From NCBI GenBank assembly GCA_948567375.1, contig OX419762.1, positions 13,336,001 through 13,400,000 on the forward strand: a DNA stretch of 64,000 nucleotides, given 5' to 3'. The DNA is from Lunularia cruciata. Taxonomy: Eukaryota; Streptophyta; Marchantiopsida; Lunulariales; Lunulariaceae. The translations under genes and the position numbers were made by a program. How positions within the stretch are numbered: position 1 is the first letter of the stretch; each line of letters starts with the position of its first letter. The notes under the pieces are model-generated. The model worked only from the letters and a program-made list of their open reading frames with translations. It searched no databases and had not been told where the DNA came from. Of this stretch, positions 21,951 to 32,604 are shown one piece after another.

Positions 21951-23895
21951 ACAAATATTGGGAGTGGAAGAATACAAAGCCAAATCTGAAAGTGGGTGTC
22001 CAACCAATATGAATGTTGGCATCAAGAGAAAAATAGGAAGAGAGAGTTTGTAAATGAACTTTGCATCATAAAGAAGAAGAATGGCAAAAAAGACAATTCA
22101 CCTTTGATGAAGCTGAGAAGGAGGCATTGGATTTGCAACTTCTTCATGAAGTTCAAGAAGCCTTGGAGGACCTCAAGCAAAAGAAACAAGAGATTGGGTG
22201 GGGGTGCTACTTTGCATCTCCAAATCCCAAGAAGAAGAAAGATGCAAGTGAAAAAACATATTTGCTATGATCCAATACACTGATTTCCTCAAGAGCTATC
22301 AAGGGAGTCAATTTCATTAAAGAATTTATTTGTGATAAGACAACACAAATTTTGATGGAAGAAGAGTGTCAATACCTTCTCCATATGATTCCTTGACTTG
22401 TTCAAAGGGATCTCAAAGAGCCATCTGAAGATATTGAACCTCTATCTCCGACTCTGGTTGAAGTCGACATACCAGCAAAAGAGCAATCTGTAGATGAAGA
22501 CCCCATTTTGAACTTGGTGAACCCTTGGGCTGAATTTGACAAACAATCACCAGCTAGTACCTTTGATCCATCAAGCCTCGCATTACCATAGCCTGTTCCT
22601 TAGAGTTACAGAATGACTTGGTTACCCAATATACCTATCAAAAGTATAAGGGAATAGAGCAAGATGAAGATCCTAATGAATTTATTGAAGAATTTGAATT
22701 CATCTCCTTTGCCAACAAGGAGCATGAATTTGCTGATTGGTTATGCATTTTTCCAAGTTTGCTCCAAAAGAAAGGTCAGATTTGGTACACCCATGTAACC
22801 CAGAAGGGGTTCAGATCAAATGACTACGAAGACTTGAGAAAAAAAAATTGGACTGATTTTGAGAAGTTGATTATGATACAAGTGTCTTTGCGGCACTCAA
22901 TGATTTGGACCAAGGAAAGAAGTAGAATTTGAAAGACTACTCTGAGCAGTTCATGGCCCTGTTGAACAAAGTACCAAAGCAATCTGATATGGTGGGTTAC
23001 TCGATGCCCAAGCCATCACCTAGTTCCTTGGTGGATTGTCACCAAAAATTTGGATCTTTGTTAGGGAGAGGAATGTAATTTCCTTGGATAAAGTACTCAA
23101 ACATGTTGTGCAATACAAGGCAACCCACTCTCATTCTTTTGGTAACCAAAGAAATTGGGAGAAGAAAGCCAAGAAGCCAAAAAGAGCTTCTCATAGTACC
23201 TCCTCTTTTTTGGAAGAATCCTCCACATCTTCTGTTCTTCTTTGGAATCCAAAGAAGAATCAAAGCCAAGAAGAATATGAAGATGAGGAGGAAAGAAACT
23301 ATTGACACCCCAAACAAAATGTGTAAGTAAGACCAAAAATAAGCTAGAGACTCTTAAAAAAGAGTTTTTGAATTTTAAGATCTAGATGATTGAGGCAAAG
23401 GACCAAAGGAAGCCTCCTCCATTTGGCAGATACAATGTATGGGGCACCACGTGTGGCAAATCAGGCCATGCCAACATGGAGTGTTTGACTTGTAAAGCAT
23501 TTCCATTGCAACAAATTGATTGGATTCCAAAATGGGACCAAAGTGAGGAAGAGGAGGCAATGTACCAAACCCAAGAGGTACATCCTCAGGCAAGCACATT
23601 GTATCAAGGTCTGGGGTATGGACCAAGGAAGTATAACAATAATACTCCTCAACAAAGACTACCAATATGCTGCCAAAACAAGCCTCAAAATTGTGCACTG
23701 GGGGCATGTTATAATTGTGGATCTATGGGTCATTGGTCTCTGAATTGTCATGAGCCAAGGCGGCAGATTGAGTATGTTCCACTTTGTGGATATTGTAAAG
23801 GTTTGGGCCACATTGGAAATCAATGCCCTCAACTACCTAACCCAAAGCCACTAGTGAAGTATGTACATACTCTAGTCGAGCACATTGCTCTTTAG
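21951..23895 (+). pseudogene. gag: gag region with zinc knuckles
   Basis: The capsid-like part (22618-22932) holds YKGIEQDEDPNEFIEEFEF and QIWYTHVTQKGF, comparable to the retrotransposon gag domain. After several stops, the frame 23386-23895 has two perfect CCHC knuckles, CYNCGSMGHWSLNC and CGYCKGLGHIGNQC, plus an upstream degenerate one (TTCGKSGHANMEC, first Cys lost). Gag forms the particle and the knuckles bind element RNA. The frame is interrupted at 22930-23386, so no full-length Gag can be made. Confidence 0.8.
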
Positions 23896-24529
23896 TCAAA
23901 AGGGGATACAAATGTGAATTGCGTAACTCTTGAGGAAGAGAGACATCAAGAAGGAAGTCCAACTTTAGAAGGAGAATGGTTGGACCTCAAAATTTTGAAA
24001 TTTGAGACACACTTTGGTAAGAAGAAGCATGATTTTGAAGAAGTGAGTACTACTTCTTTGTCTTCATGAAAGGCAAAGAGGTTGTGTCCAAAAGCTATTC
24101 TTTCTACAAAGGAGGAGAAAATTCTAGCCAAAGCCAAAGCCAAGGCCTTGTTGAAAGAAATACAAGAGGCAGTACAAGGAACTCAAGAGATGAGTTTGGA
24201 AGGAAAGTATAAAGATGAAGTCTCTATTATTTCAGGCTAACATCAAATCCAAAGGCAAGGATCTGATCCAAGCCAAGGTGGGTAAACCCAAAGAACATCG
24301 GGTCAGGACCATTGATACTCCAATCTCTATCCTAAAGCGCCCCAAAGTCCAATTTGAACAACAAGAGACTTTTAACACGAAGTCAAAGGTGAAGTTGAGA
24401 GGAGTACCCCAATACGACATTGTGGTTGATCTAGCATCCATGCATGCCAATGTCACATTCATGCAGTTATGGGAGGACAACAAGCTATACAAGAAACAAT
24501 TGGATCCACCCTTAAGAAAGTTAGGGCAA

Positions 24530-24990
24530 TGACTAAAAAATACTTGTCAACCATATATTGTATTGAGTAGGAAGGTTTGGGATCTCCTCCTGTGGATGCG
24601 GAGATCATGGGCTGCATGATCACATCAATACCCATTGATTTGCAGTCCGGTGTGAATGTCATGACGGAAGATAGTGCACATCAGTTGGGGTATCACATGT
24701 TTGAGCCTATGCCCCAAATTCTGAAATTTGTGGATCAAACCAAGAGACAACCTTTGGGTATGTTGTCAAGTATTACCACAATCATTGGAGGGATGCCCTT
24801 CAAGCTAAATTACATTATGGTGAGACCAATGACCAAAATTGGTTACCCATTATTGTTCTAAAGACCTTGGTTGTTTAGTGCTCAAGTTGTGGTGGATTGG
24901 CACCAACAGAAGCTGAGGTTTAAGTACATCTCGTCCAAAGACTAGAAATTGGTGATTGTGAGTTGGAAAAAGATTCCTGACCTTGGGTAA
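24530..24990 (+). pseudogene. Aspartic protease domain of the gypsy polyprotein
   Basis: Frame 24577-24861 reads PIDLQSGVNVM, a variant of the retroviral-type active-site loop (D-S/T-G) with two residues between Asp and Ser-Gly. It continues QTKRQPLGML, TTIIGGMPFKLNYIMV and YPLLF, and after a stop RPWLF, the usual GRPWL(Y/F) motif of this protease group. The same organisation is seen in the second gypsy-type element at 61260-61580. It would cleave the polyprotein. It is broken by the stop at 24859-24861. Confidence 0.75.
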
Positions 24991-25349
24991 ATGACTTTTT
25001 CAAAAGATGAAGATGAATCCAAATATTCATTGTCTTTGTGTTCCAAAGACAAATTCCATGTCATTTACTTGGAGTGCTATGAGGTGGAGGTCAAAGAAAA
25101 AGACCCATATGACATCACCTTAGGTGAAGACCCATTTTGTCTTAGCCAAAGACAAAAATTTGAAAATTTTGAAGATAGTCACTTAGAGGAGTTGGCATGA
25201 TGCACTGCCCTATTTATAAAATAACTGGATGTATTTGCTTGGTTGATTGATAAAATGTTGGGTATTCCAAAAAAATTTGGAGAACATCAAATTGATTTGA
25301 TTGAAGGTGCATTTCTAGTTTGGCAAAGATAATATCACCTAAACCCAAG

Positions 25350-26252
25350 GTACTCGCTCTTGGTGAAAGATGAGAATGATAAGTACTTAGGGGCCGTAAT
25401 AATTTCTCCAATCTTGAGCAGTGAGTGGGTTTCCCTCATTGTCATTGTTCCAAAGAAGAAGACTAGGAAGATTTGCATGTGCCAAGATTTCCAAAAATTG
25501 AATGCAGTCATGATGAAGGATCATCATCCCTTTCCTTTCAATGATACAATTTTGAACCAAGTAGTTGGTCATCCTTGCTATAGTTTTCTCAATGAATTTT
25601 CAGGCTTTACTCAAGTATTCAATAAAGAGGAAGACAAGGATGAAACCACATTCACTACCAATTGGGGCACTTTTGCTTACAATCAAATGCCCTTTGGGTT
25701 GTGTAATGCTCCTACTACTTTCCAGTGGATGATGAATGCAATCATTAAAGATCTTTTATGCAAATTTGTTGAAGTCTTCCTTGATGACTTAAGTGTGTTT
25801 GGACAAAGAGAAGTACATTTTTATTACCTTCACCAAACTTTTGAAAGGTGTTGATTTGCAAACTTGTCATTACACCTAGAGAAATGATTCTTTGCAATGA
25901 AGGAAGGTATTCTTTTGGGGCATTGGGTCTCAAGCCAAGGTATTGAAGTCAATATCAAGAAGGTGAAAGTCATCTCAGCTTTGGAATCCCATTAAAACAT
26001 TTGGGAGTTAAGGGCTTTCTTAGGACATGTTGGATACTACAAATGCTTTGTATCAAATTATGCGGTGTTTGCTTCACCATTAACAAAGCTTCTGAAGAAG
26101 TCCAAAGACTACTTGTGGGAAGTAGAACAAGGAGAAGCTTTCCAAGTGTTGAAGGAAAAACTGGTTGAAGTACCAATTATGAGGGCTCCAAATTGGGATG
26201 CCCTTTTTCATGTGTATGTGGATACTTGTCCATGGCAATTAGAGTTGTCTTA
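25350..26252 (+). pseudogene. pol: Reverse transcriptase domain
   Basis: The stretch 25360-25854 carries VSLIVIVPKKKTRKICMCQD, then TFAYNQMPFGLCNAPTTFQ and the active-site block VEVFLDDLSVFG, where FLDD replaces the usual Y(L/V)DD. After frame breaks it continues with LRAFLGHVGYYKCFVSNYA, LTKLLKKS and FQVLKEKL (to 26252), the typical gypsy connection to RNase H. This order is diagnostic of Ty3/gypsy. Stops at 25852, 25995 and 26250 make it non-functional. Confidence 0.9.
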
Positions 26253-26700
26253 AGTTAGAAGTACAAGAAGACTATTTAATCTACTATGCCAACTCATAGC
26301 TTTTAGTTGCAAAAAGAACTATTTGACTATTGAAAGAGAAGCACTTAGAATGGTGTATGCATGAAAAAAGTTTCACTACTATTTGTTGGGATACAAATTT
26401 GCCTTTTATGTGGACCATTATGCTCTACAACATTTGGTAAAGAAGGCAGATTTGTCTAGGCAAATTGCAAGATGGATCTTCTTGTTACAAGAATTCACAT
26501 ACACTGTGCAAGTACAAAAGGGAGCTTTACATTTGAATGGAAACTTCATATCCAGGTTAGAAACTCAAGACAAAGACTTGGAAGTCGATGATCAGTTTCC
26601 TAACAAAGAGCTATATCATTTGGTGGCAATGCAAAGTATGAGGTATGCGGCCAAATATCACTATCTGCATACTTGCTAGTGTCCTAAAGGACTGGACCTA
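26253..26700 (+). pseudogene. RNase H domain
   Basis: Visible: KNYLTIEREALRMVYA, then FHYYLLGYKFAFYVDHYALQ, VKKADLSRQIARWIFLLQEF and LHLNGNFISRL. These correspond to the standard RNase H pattern of gypsy elements, in which D(H)xALxxL and a late N/D-FxSR(L) are conserved. The frame runs 26383-26679 and ends in a stop. Confidence 0.85.
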
Positions 26701-27600
26701 GAGCAAAGGACAGTCTTCCTTAGGAAAATGGGATCATACCAACTAAAACACAACATCTTGTTTAAAATGGGTGAGGACGAAGTACTGCATAGATGCTTGG
26801 AAGCATACAAAGTTGGAGGAGCAGAATTATGATGCAAAAATAGTCACAAAATTTTTCTTCCAAAACATCATTTCTTATTATGGATGCCCTTTGGACCTGG
26901 TCAATGATTAGAGGACTCATCTTTTGAACTCCATGGTGAGAGTATTAACCAAGTACTTCCAGATTAAACATTGAAAGATGACTCCTTATAATCCAAAAGT
27001 GAATGGACTAATAAAGAAAGCAAATGGGTTGTTGTGTAAAATTTTGAACAAGGTGACAACAACTATGCCTATGAATAGGAAAAAAAACTATCTGTAGCTT
27101 TGTGGGCATATACAACCACTAAAAATATTACAACCAAAAGAACTCCATATTTCTTGACATATGGATTGCATCCTATACTACTAGTTGAATATGAAGTCCC
27201 ATCATATTGGATCCTTTGTGAGGAACAATTGTCAGAGGAAGATAGTCATGATCTTTGGATTCATCAACTGATGTGGTTAGAAGAGAAAAAAGACAATGCA
27301 ATGCAAACCATGAAGGAAGTACAAGAGTAGTGGGAAGTCAAGCATGATAAGAAAATCAAACCTATTGTTGTTTAGAATGGCAATTTGGAGCTATTATATG
27401 ACAATCACCAAATAATTTTTCCAAGCAAGCTTCACTTAAGGTGAGTGGGGCCATATTGTGCAATGCACATTTATGAAAATGTCTCTTTTCAACTTGTAGA
27501 CTTGGAAGGCAATCCAATTGCCACTTGAGTGTACGGATGGAAAGTTAGAAAATATTGGACCACACACTCTAACTTGTACAAAGAACCCAAAGTTGATGTT
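26700..27600 (+). pseudogene. Integrase domain, internally deleted
   Basis: A short N-terminal segment (GSYQLKHNILFKMGEDEVLHRCL) is followed almost directly by the late core (ISYYGCPLDLVND, MTPYNPKVNGLI). Most of the HHCC finger and the first part of the DDE core are therefore missing. The C-terminal part (27100-27560) has TKRTPYFLTYGLHPILLVEYEVPS, FQLVDLEGNP and YGWKVRKYW. No chromodomain is seen. The deletion alone would abolish integration. Confidence 0.8.
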
Positions 27601-27617
27601 TGCAGGGATGCTCACAT

Positions 27618-27632
27618 TTGAGAGAGGGAGTA
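27618..27632 (+). other. Polypurine tract before the 3' LTR
   Basis: TTGAGAGAGGGAGTA lies immediately before the TGTAATACCC start of the 3' LTR. This is the usual site of plus-strand priming. Confidence 0.75.
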
Positions 27633-30600
27633 TGTAATACCCACATTTTTTGTTTTTATTATATTTTGAAGAAGAAATGTACAATCAAAGTTGGATTGAA
27701 CCTGAATGGTGATAAAATAAGGAGAATTATGTCTTTAGGTTGAACCCAAAGTAGCTTACTTTGTGTCAAGAAAAGAAGAACTTGAATTGGACTTGTCAAT
27801 GGAGAAACCAAAAGTAAGGAAAATTTGCCTCGGATCAACTTGATGCAAAGACAAAGTAACAACTTTCCTTTGCTAGCCAAGAACATACAAGCAAGAAAAT
27901 GGCTAAGTCATGAGCAAGATAGAATTGATAATGATAGGAGCAATGCATGCAGAATGTGTGATTATCAAGTGAAGAATGATAGAGGAATGACCACACAGCA
28001 AAGAACTATAAGATTGAGACTTCATCAAGGGATTTTCAAAATGTCATGCAAGTTTCCTATGCCACTAAGTAGTCATCCCAAAGGAAAGCCTACTACAAAG
28101 CTAGTCAAGTTTTAGATGTTTAAGAATCGTGAGAGAGTGAGTGTTTTTTTGTCTAGAGGAGGGATAATCTTTCAAAGACAAAGAGTGAAAGTTTGCATGA
28201 TGGCAATGAGGGGTGGAAAGAAGAGTCCCTCACTTGCAATGAGAAATCCTACAATTTGAAGGTTAGATGTCATAGCAAGGATCAAAGTTTTGAGTAGACT
28301 TTGGATCACTTTTCTAGCTTGGAATTGGAACTTGAGTTTTCCAAGTTTCATGGCAAAACTAGTTGCAAGCAAGTGTGAGTAGGGTCTAGAGGAAGACGGG
28401 GAGAGAGGAAATCCAGCTTGATGGACAGAGTCAGATTGGAGACTAGTCTTGGGGAAAGAGGTTGGTGAGGAAACCAAAGCTACATTCCTTGAGAAGGGAG
28501 AGTTTGCAAAAGAGACTATAGAAGTCTGCAATTCCTTTAGTGCTCCGTGTATGAAGAATGGATACAAAGTGGATAACTACCAAGACCCGATAAGGCAACA
28601 TATTGTCAAGGTGATGATGGCAATCTTCAAGCTAGAGTGAACCACTTATGTAATGAAGCAACATGCAATGTTCTTCCACTAGATGTTTGCAAGAGAATTG
28701 GTGAATTAAGCAAAGTGCTTTCACAAGTGAATGAGACAAATTATTTGGAATTGGAGAGATAGATTGCCACCACACTACCTAGTGTTGTTTGCAACACATT
28801 TTTACCTCAAGCTGAACTTGCTGAGTGTAGAAGAGAGACAAAAGATTGTGTTGCACTTCCACCCAGACTTGAGAAGAGAAGCAAATGTTGAAGAGCAGCA
28901 GTAAATCTACCAAATTTGAAGTTGCAACAACCACTTTGCTAAGACAAAACAATAGAAGAGAGTGGAGGTGAAGATCCCAAAGACAAAGAAGTTAAGTCGA
29001 CCAAAAGAGATGGTGTACCCAATATAGCCATGGAAAACAAGAAGGTTGGAGTTAGGACACAAGGTTGTCTTGAGAGACCAAATGTAATGAAGAATCAGAT
29101 GGAGAAGCCAAGTACAAGTCAAAGGACTTGATGGAAGAGGAAGAAGTGGAACTCAATTATAGAGTGAGGATTCAAGCAGTGGGAGTGATGGAGAACTTGA
29201 GGAACTTGAGCAACCATTGGAGGAAGTGGCTGAGGAGGAAGATGAGGAGTTCCATGTGGCAATTGATCATATGGAAGGAGGAGACATTTGGTCTCTAGAT
29301 TTTCTTGTGGTGGAGATAGAAGAGCAAAGAGACAAAGAGCAGAGGTTGGTATTTCTACAAGGAACTAGAAAAAAAAAGTGTGCAATCGGCCATAATAGGA
29401 CCAAGTAAAGCAGAAGGTGAAGAAGACAACTTGGAGGAGGTTACTCTAAAGGTGCAAAGATTAAGACTTTGGGGTAAGATGCCAGTCAAAGATGCACCAA
29501 TGCAAGCAGTGGGCGAAGGCAAACACAAGGAAGAAGAAGAACAAGATTTTGGGAAGTATTGTACTTATCTAAGATTGTCTATCCATTGCTATTGGTGTTG
29601 AAGAAGGAGGAAGAGCTGAAGAAGGATCATTTGGAGGTAAAGGATGAATTGCCAATTGTGAAGTATCTAAGTGAAGAGATCATGCAATTGAAGGGGAAGT
29701 TAATCAAAAGCAAGAAGTAAACTGAAAAGCTTCAGGTTGACAAAGTACTTTGAAAAAAGAGATTTGAGAACTTGCATAGTGCTTTCAAGAAGCAAGAAGG
29801 CAAGCTGGAGAGGCAGGCTGAAGAGCTGAGTAAGTGGAACACAACTTTGGAAAAATTGAAGGGTGAATTTGATGAAGCACGTGTTGAGGTTCTACAAAAG
29901 CAATAGTGCTATAATGGAGTAAGAGTTGGAGAGTTCAAAGTTGAGTGCATCACAAAAGGATGAAGCTTGGCAGTGCAAGTTAGTAGGGAGGAATAGAGAA
30001 GAAGAGCAATTGTGAGGAATGATCATTAATGTAGAAGCCCAACTTGCCACATACATGGAAGAGAAGAAAGCATTGAAAGCAGAGTTTGAGGATGTACTAA
30101 ACATGTACTATGAAAGTTGCAGGTGGAGAGAGCTCAAGATCATACATTAGAGCAAGTAGGCGGAGTAGTAGAAAAGCTCAACATGATGCTAAAGATACAA
30201 GCCAAAGTGAAGGTAGAAGAGTATGCTTGCATGAATTGAAATTGCTCATGTAGGAGATGAGAAGGAGGAGGAAGGTGAAGGATAAAGATCTAAGTAATTT
30301 GCTGATTTTCCTAAGAGATCAAGTAGATACAAAGATGATAGAAGTAGGAGATAATGTTTGCCTCAGATTAGATTTGGTTAAATTTGAGTTAGAGCAGATT
30401 TTGAGTAGCATGAATGTAGGAACCCAAGCCAAAGTAAGAGAAGTAGGAGTGACAATTGTCTTTGGAGGAGTTGTTTGAGTGATTAAGAGTAAGTGGGTTG
30501 GAAGATAAGAAAGTAGATAGAGTGCACATGATTTCAATTGCAGTTCAGATGGAAGATATAATAAAAATAAAACAAGATGTAGAAGAAGATAGAGCCAAAG

Positions 30601-31451
30601 TACAAGGTGCAAAGGAAGTTACATCAGGTGTAGAAGATGAAGAGGTAGACATCAGATTGGATTCATAACCAATTTGAGATTTGAATCAATAGATACAAAG
30701 AGTGAGTTGCCATTTTGGATTTGTACATTGGTAAATCTATTATAGAATGGTATAGTAGTAAGTAACTATCAAAGTGAAAATCCTATTTAAAGGAGGCATT
30801 GGCATTTTGTTGTTGTTTAGTATTTGTATTTTTGAAGTTGAGTAAAGGGAAGTGTTGTAACTTATTGCTTGTTGTTTCAACTTAATTTTGAGTATCAATC
30901 TTTTGTGTGTGTTTGTGAGTGTTTGGAGAATTTTGAAGTGCAAGTCTGAGTGTTGATGTTAGATTCTACATTTCTGATTAATTTTTTGTATTTGATCTGG
31001 AGTGGATAACAATCAAACAATACCTTGACAAATTTGTGAAGAGTTGTAATGTTGGTAGTCTTCTCCATTGGTGAGCATAGTACTAGATTGATGCAAAGCA
31101 ACTTTGATCAAGGAAGTTGTGTCTTCAATGGAGGGGTAGAACACAATTTTGAAGCAAGATTTTTTTGTAGAGAAGTAGCCTTCTTTGGAAAAATCTGAAT
31201 CATCACAATCAAGATTGTTTAGAAAGATTTGATGAAGCTGTGATCATGAGTGTGATTTGTTTGTGATGAGACTATGAATTAGTGCTTGTTATTCCCTTCT
31301 AGGTGTGGTTCCTACCTGAGGGATTAAAGATGCAACCAAGAAGAACTGATTGTTACATTTTACTTTGTATTTGAGCATTTTTGACTCATATCTCTGTGTG
31401 AACAAACTTTACTTACTAATTACTACAAAAGTGATTTTTTGGGTTGTCACA
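27633..31451 (+). repeat. 3' LTR (about 3.82 kb)
   Basis: Begins TGTAATACCCACA and ends GGGTTGTCACA. It aligns with the 5' LTR along its length, with substitutions and indels. Divergence is clearly visible but not measured here. Confidence 0.9.
28440..30670 (+). pseudogene. Coiled-coil reading frame inside the 3' LTR
   Basis: Second copy of the U3 frame: MKNGYKVDNY at about 28550, VAIDHMEGGD at 29260, KADE/KEEE-rich heptad segments at 29590-29900, and a distal block MTEVGDNV-like at 30330-30480 (VDTKMIEVGDNVCLRLDLVKF, GTQAKVREVGVTIVFGG). Stops fall at partly different positions from those in the 5' LTR, as expected for independent decay of one ancestral frame. Confidence 0.6.
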
Positions 31452-32604
31452 ACTTTTGAACTCAATGCCCTCACCATTTGAAGCTTGTTCTTCTTCACAT
31501 TTGATTGCTCTTCCTTTGCTTCTTGCATCCTCTATTTCAAGTGTACTAATAAAAGACAAACCATGCTCTATAGGTAGTTAACTCCCTTGAACACATCATC
31601 TTTGTGTTTGCCTTCATCATTTGACTCAATTGTGTGCACCTTAGCATAAATTTGGGATCTTTGAACCTACAAACTTATCTCCTTTGAGCTCTCTTCCTCC
31701 TCCACATGCTCACTTGGCCCCAACATGAATGGTCTTGGCGGGGTGCCAAGATTTGTACTCCTTGTTGGATACCATCTTGGGCTGATCTTTCTTCTCCTTT
31801 GGAAGGTCATCTTGTAGTAGGTCCATGATGAAGCATCCTTGACCTCCATGCATTTGATCTCCTCATGAAATTCCCAATTTGATCCTTCTTTGGGGCTAGT
31901 TGTTGGACCTCATGCTCTCCCTTGTTGATGCTATTCAACTCTTTGCTCTTAAGAGTCAGCTCCTCTTCTGAGTCTTCCTCTTTGGATTGTGCTTCTTCTT
32001 CTTCTTCTTTGGCTCTTGACAATAGATCAACCACCACCGCGGCTTGCCTTGGGTTCAAACATCAAGTAGTTCTCTACTTTGCTAAGGAAAAAATGTCCTT
32101 GAGTCAACCTCTCTTCTTGGAGTGGGGTACTAGAACAACAAGATCTTCTCTTGTCCCATTTTGACAAAGTCTTGGTCACTCACCTTGACTTCTACCATGC
32201 ACTAATTCTCCTCCAGATCCACAAACTTGTAGTAGGTCCGGATGGGAATGTGACACCATTTGATGTTGGTCCTTGGGAGTGAGTAGGCTCAATGACAAAT
32301 AATAATGTGCTGCAAAAAGTAGGAAGAAATGGGTGGCATGTCCATCTTCCACTACCCCACCATTTGCCTTGTTCTTTAGTAGAAAACCCCACCCAATTTA
32401 CACTCTCTCTTATAAACACAAGGTGGAAGAAAAACACCTATTGCTTCATTACATAGGTACTTTGCTCTGGCTTCATCATAGCCATCACTACCATGATGAT
32501 ACTGTGCCTCATTGGGCCTACATGAGTTTCTTCCTTATACCCATTCTTCTTGTCAAGTTCACTAAAGGATGCCTTCAGTTCCTCCATTTCTTCCAAAGGA
32601 TCAT

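Larger units (their letters stand above)
18158..31451 (+). mobile_element. Full-length Ty3/gypsy LTR retrotransposon, decayed
   Basis: 5' LTR 18158-21924, internal region 21925-27632 and 3' LTR 27633-31451, total 13,294 bp. The LTRs begin TGT(G/A)(G/A)TACCCACA and end GTCA(G/C)A. A primer-binding-site-like TGGCACTACTGCCAAGGAT follows the 5' LTR and a purine tract precedes the 3' LTR. Flanking 5-mers ACCTT (18153-18157) and ACTTT (31452-31456) match at 4 of 5 bases. Internal domains are in the order gag with zinc knuckles, protease, reverse transcriptase, RNase H and integrase, which defines the gypsy superfamily. Stops and frameshifts occur throughout, and the two LTRs have clearly diverged, so the insertion is old and inactive. 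It sits inside a minus-strand LTR of the same family. Confidence 0.9.
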
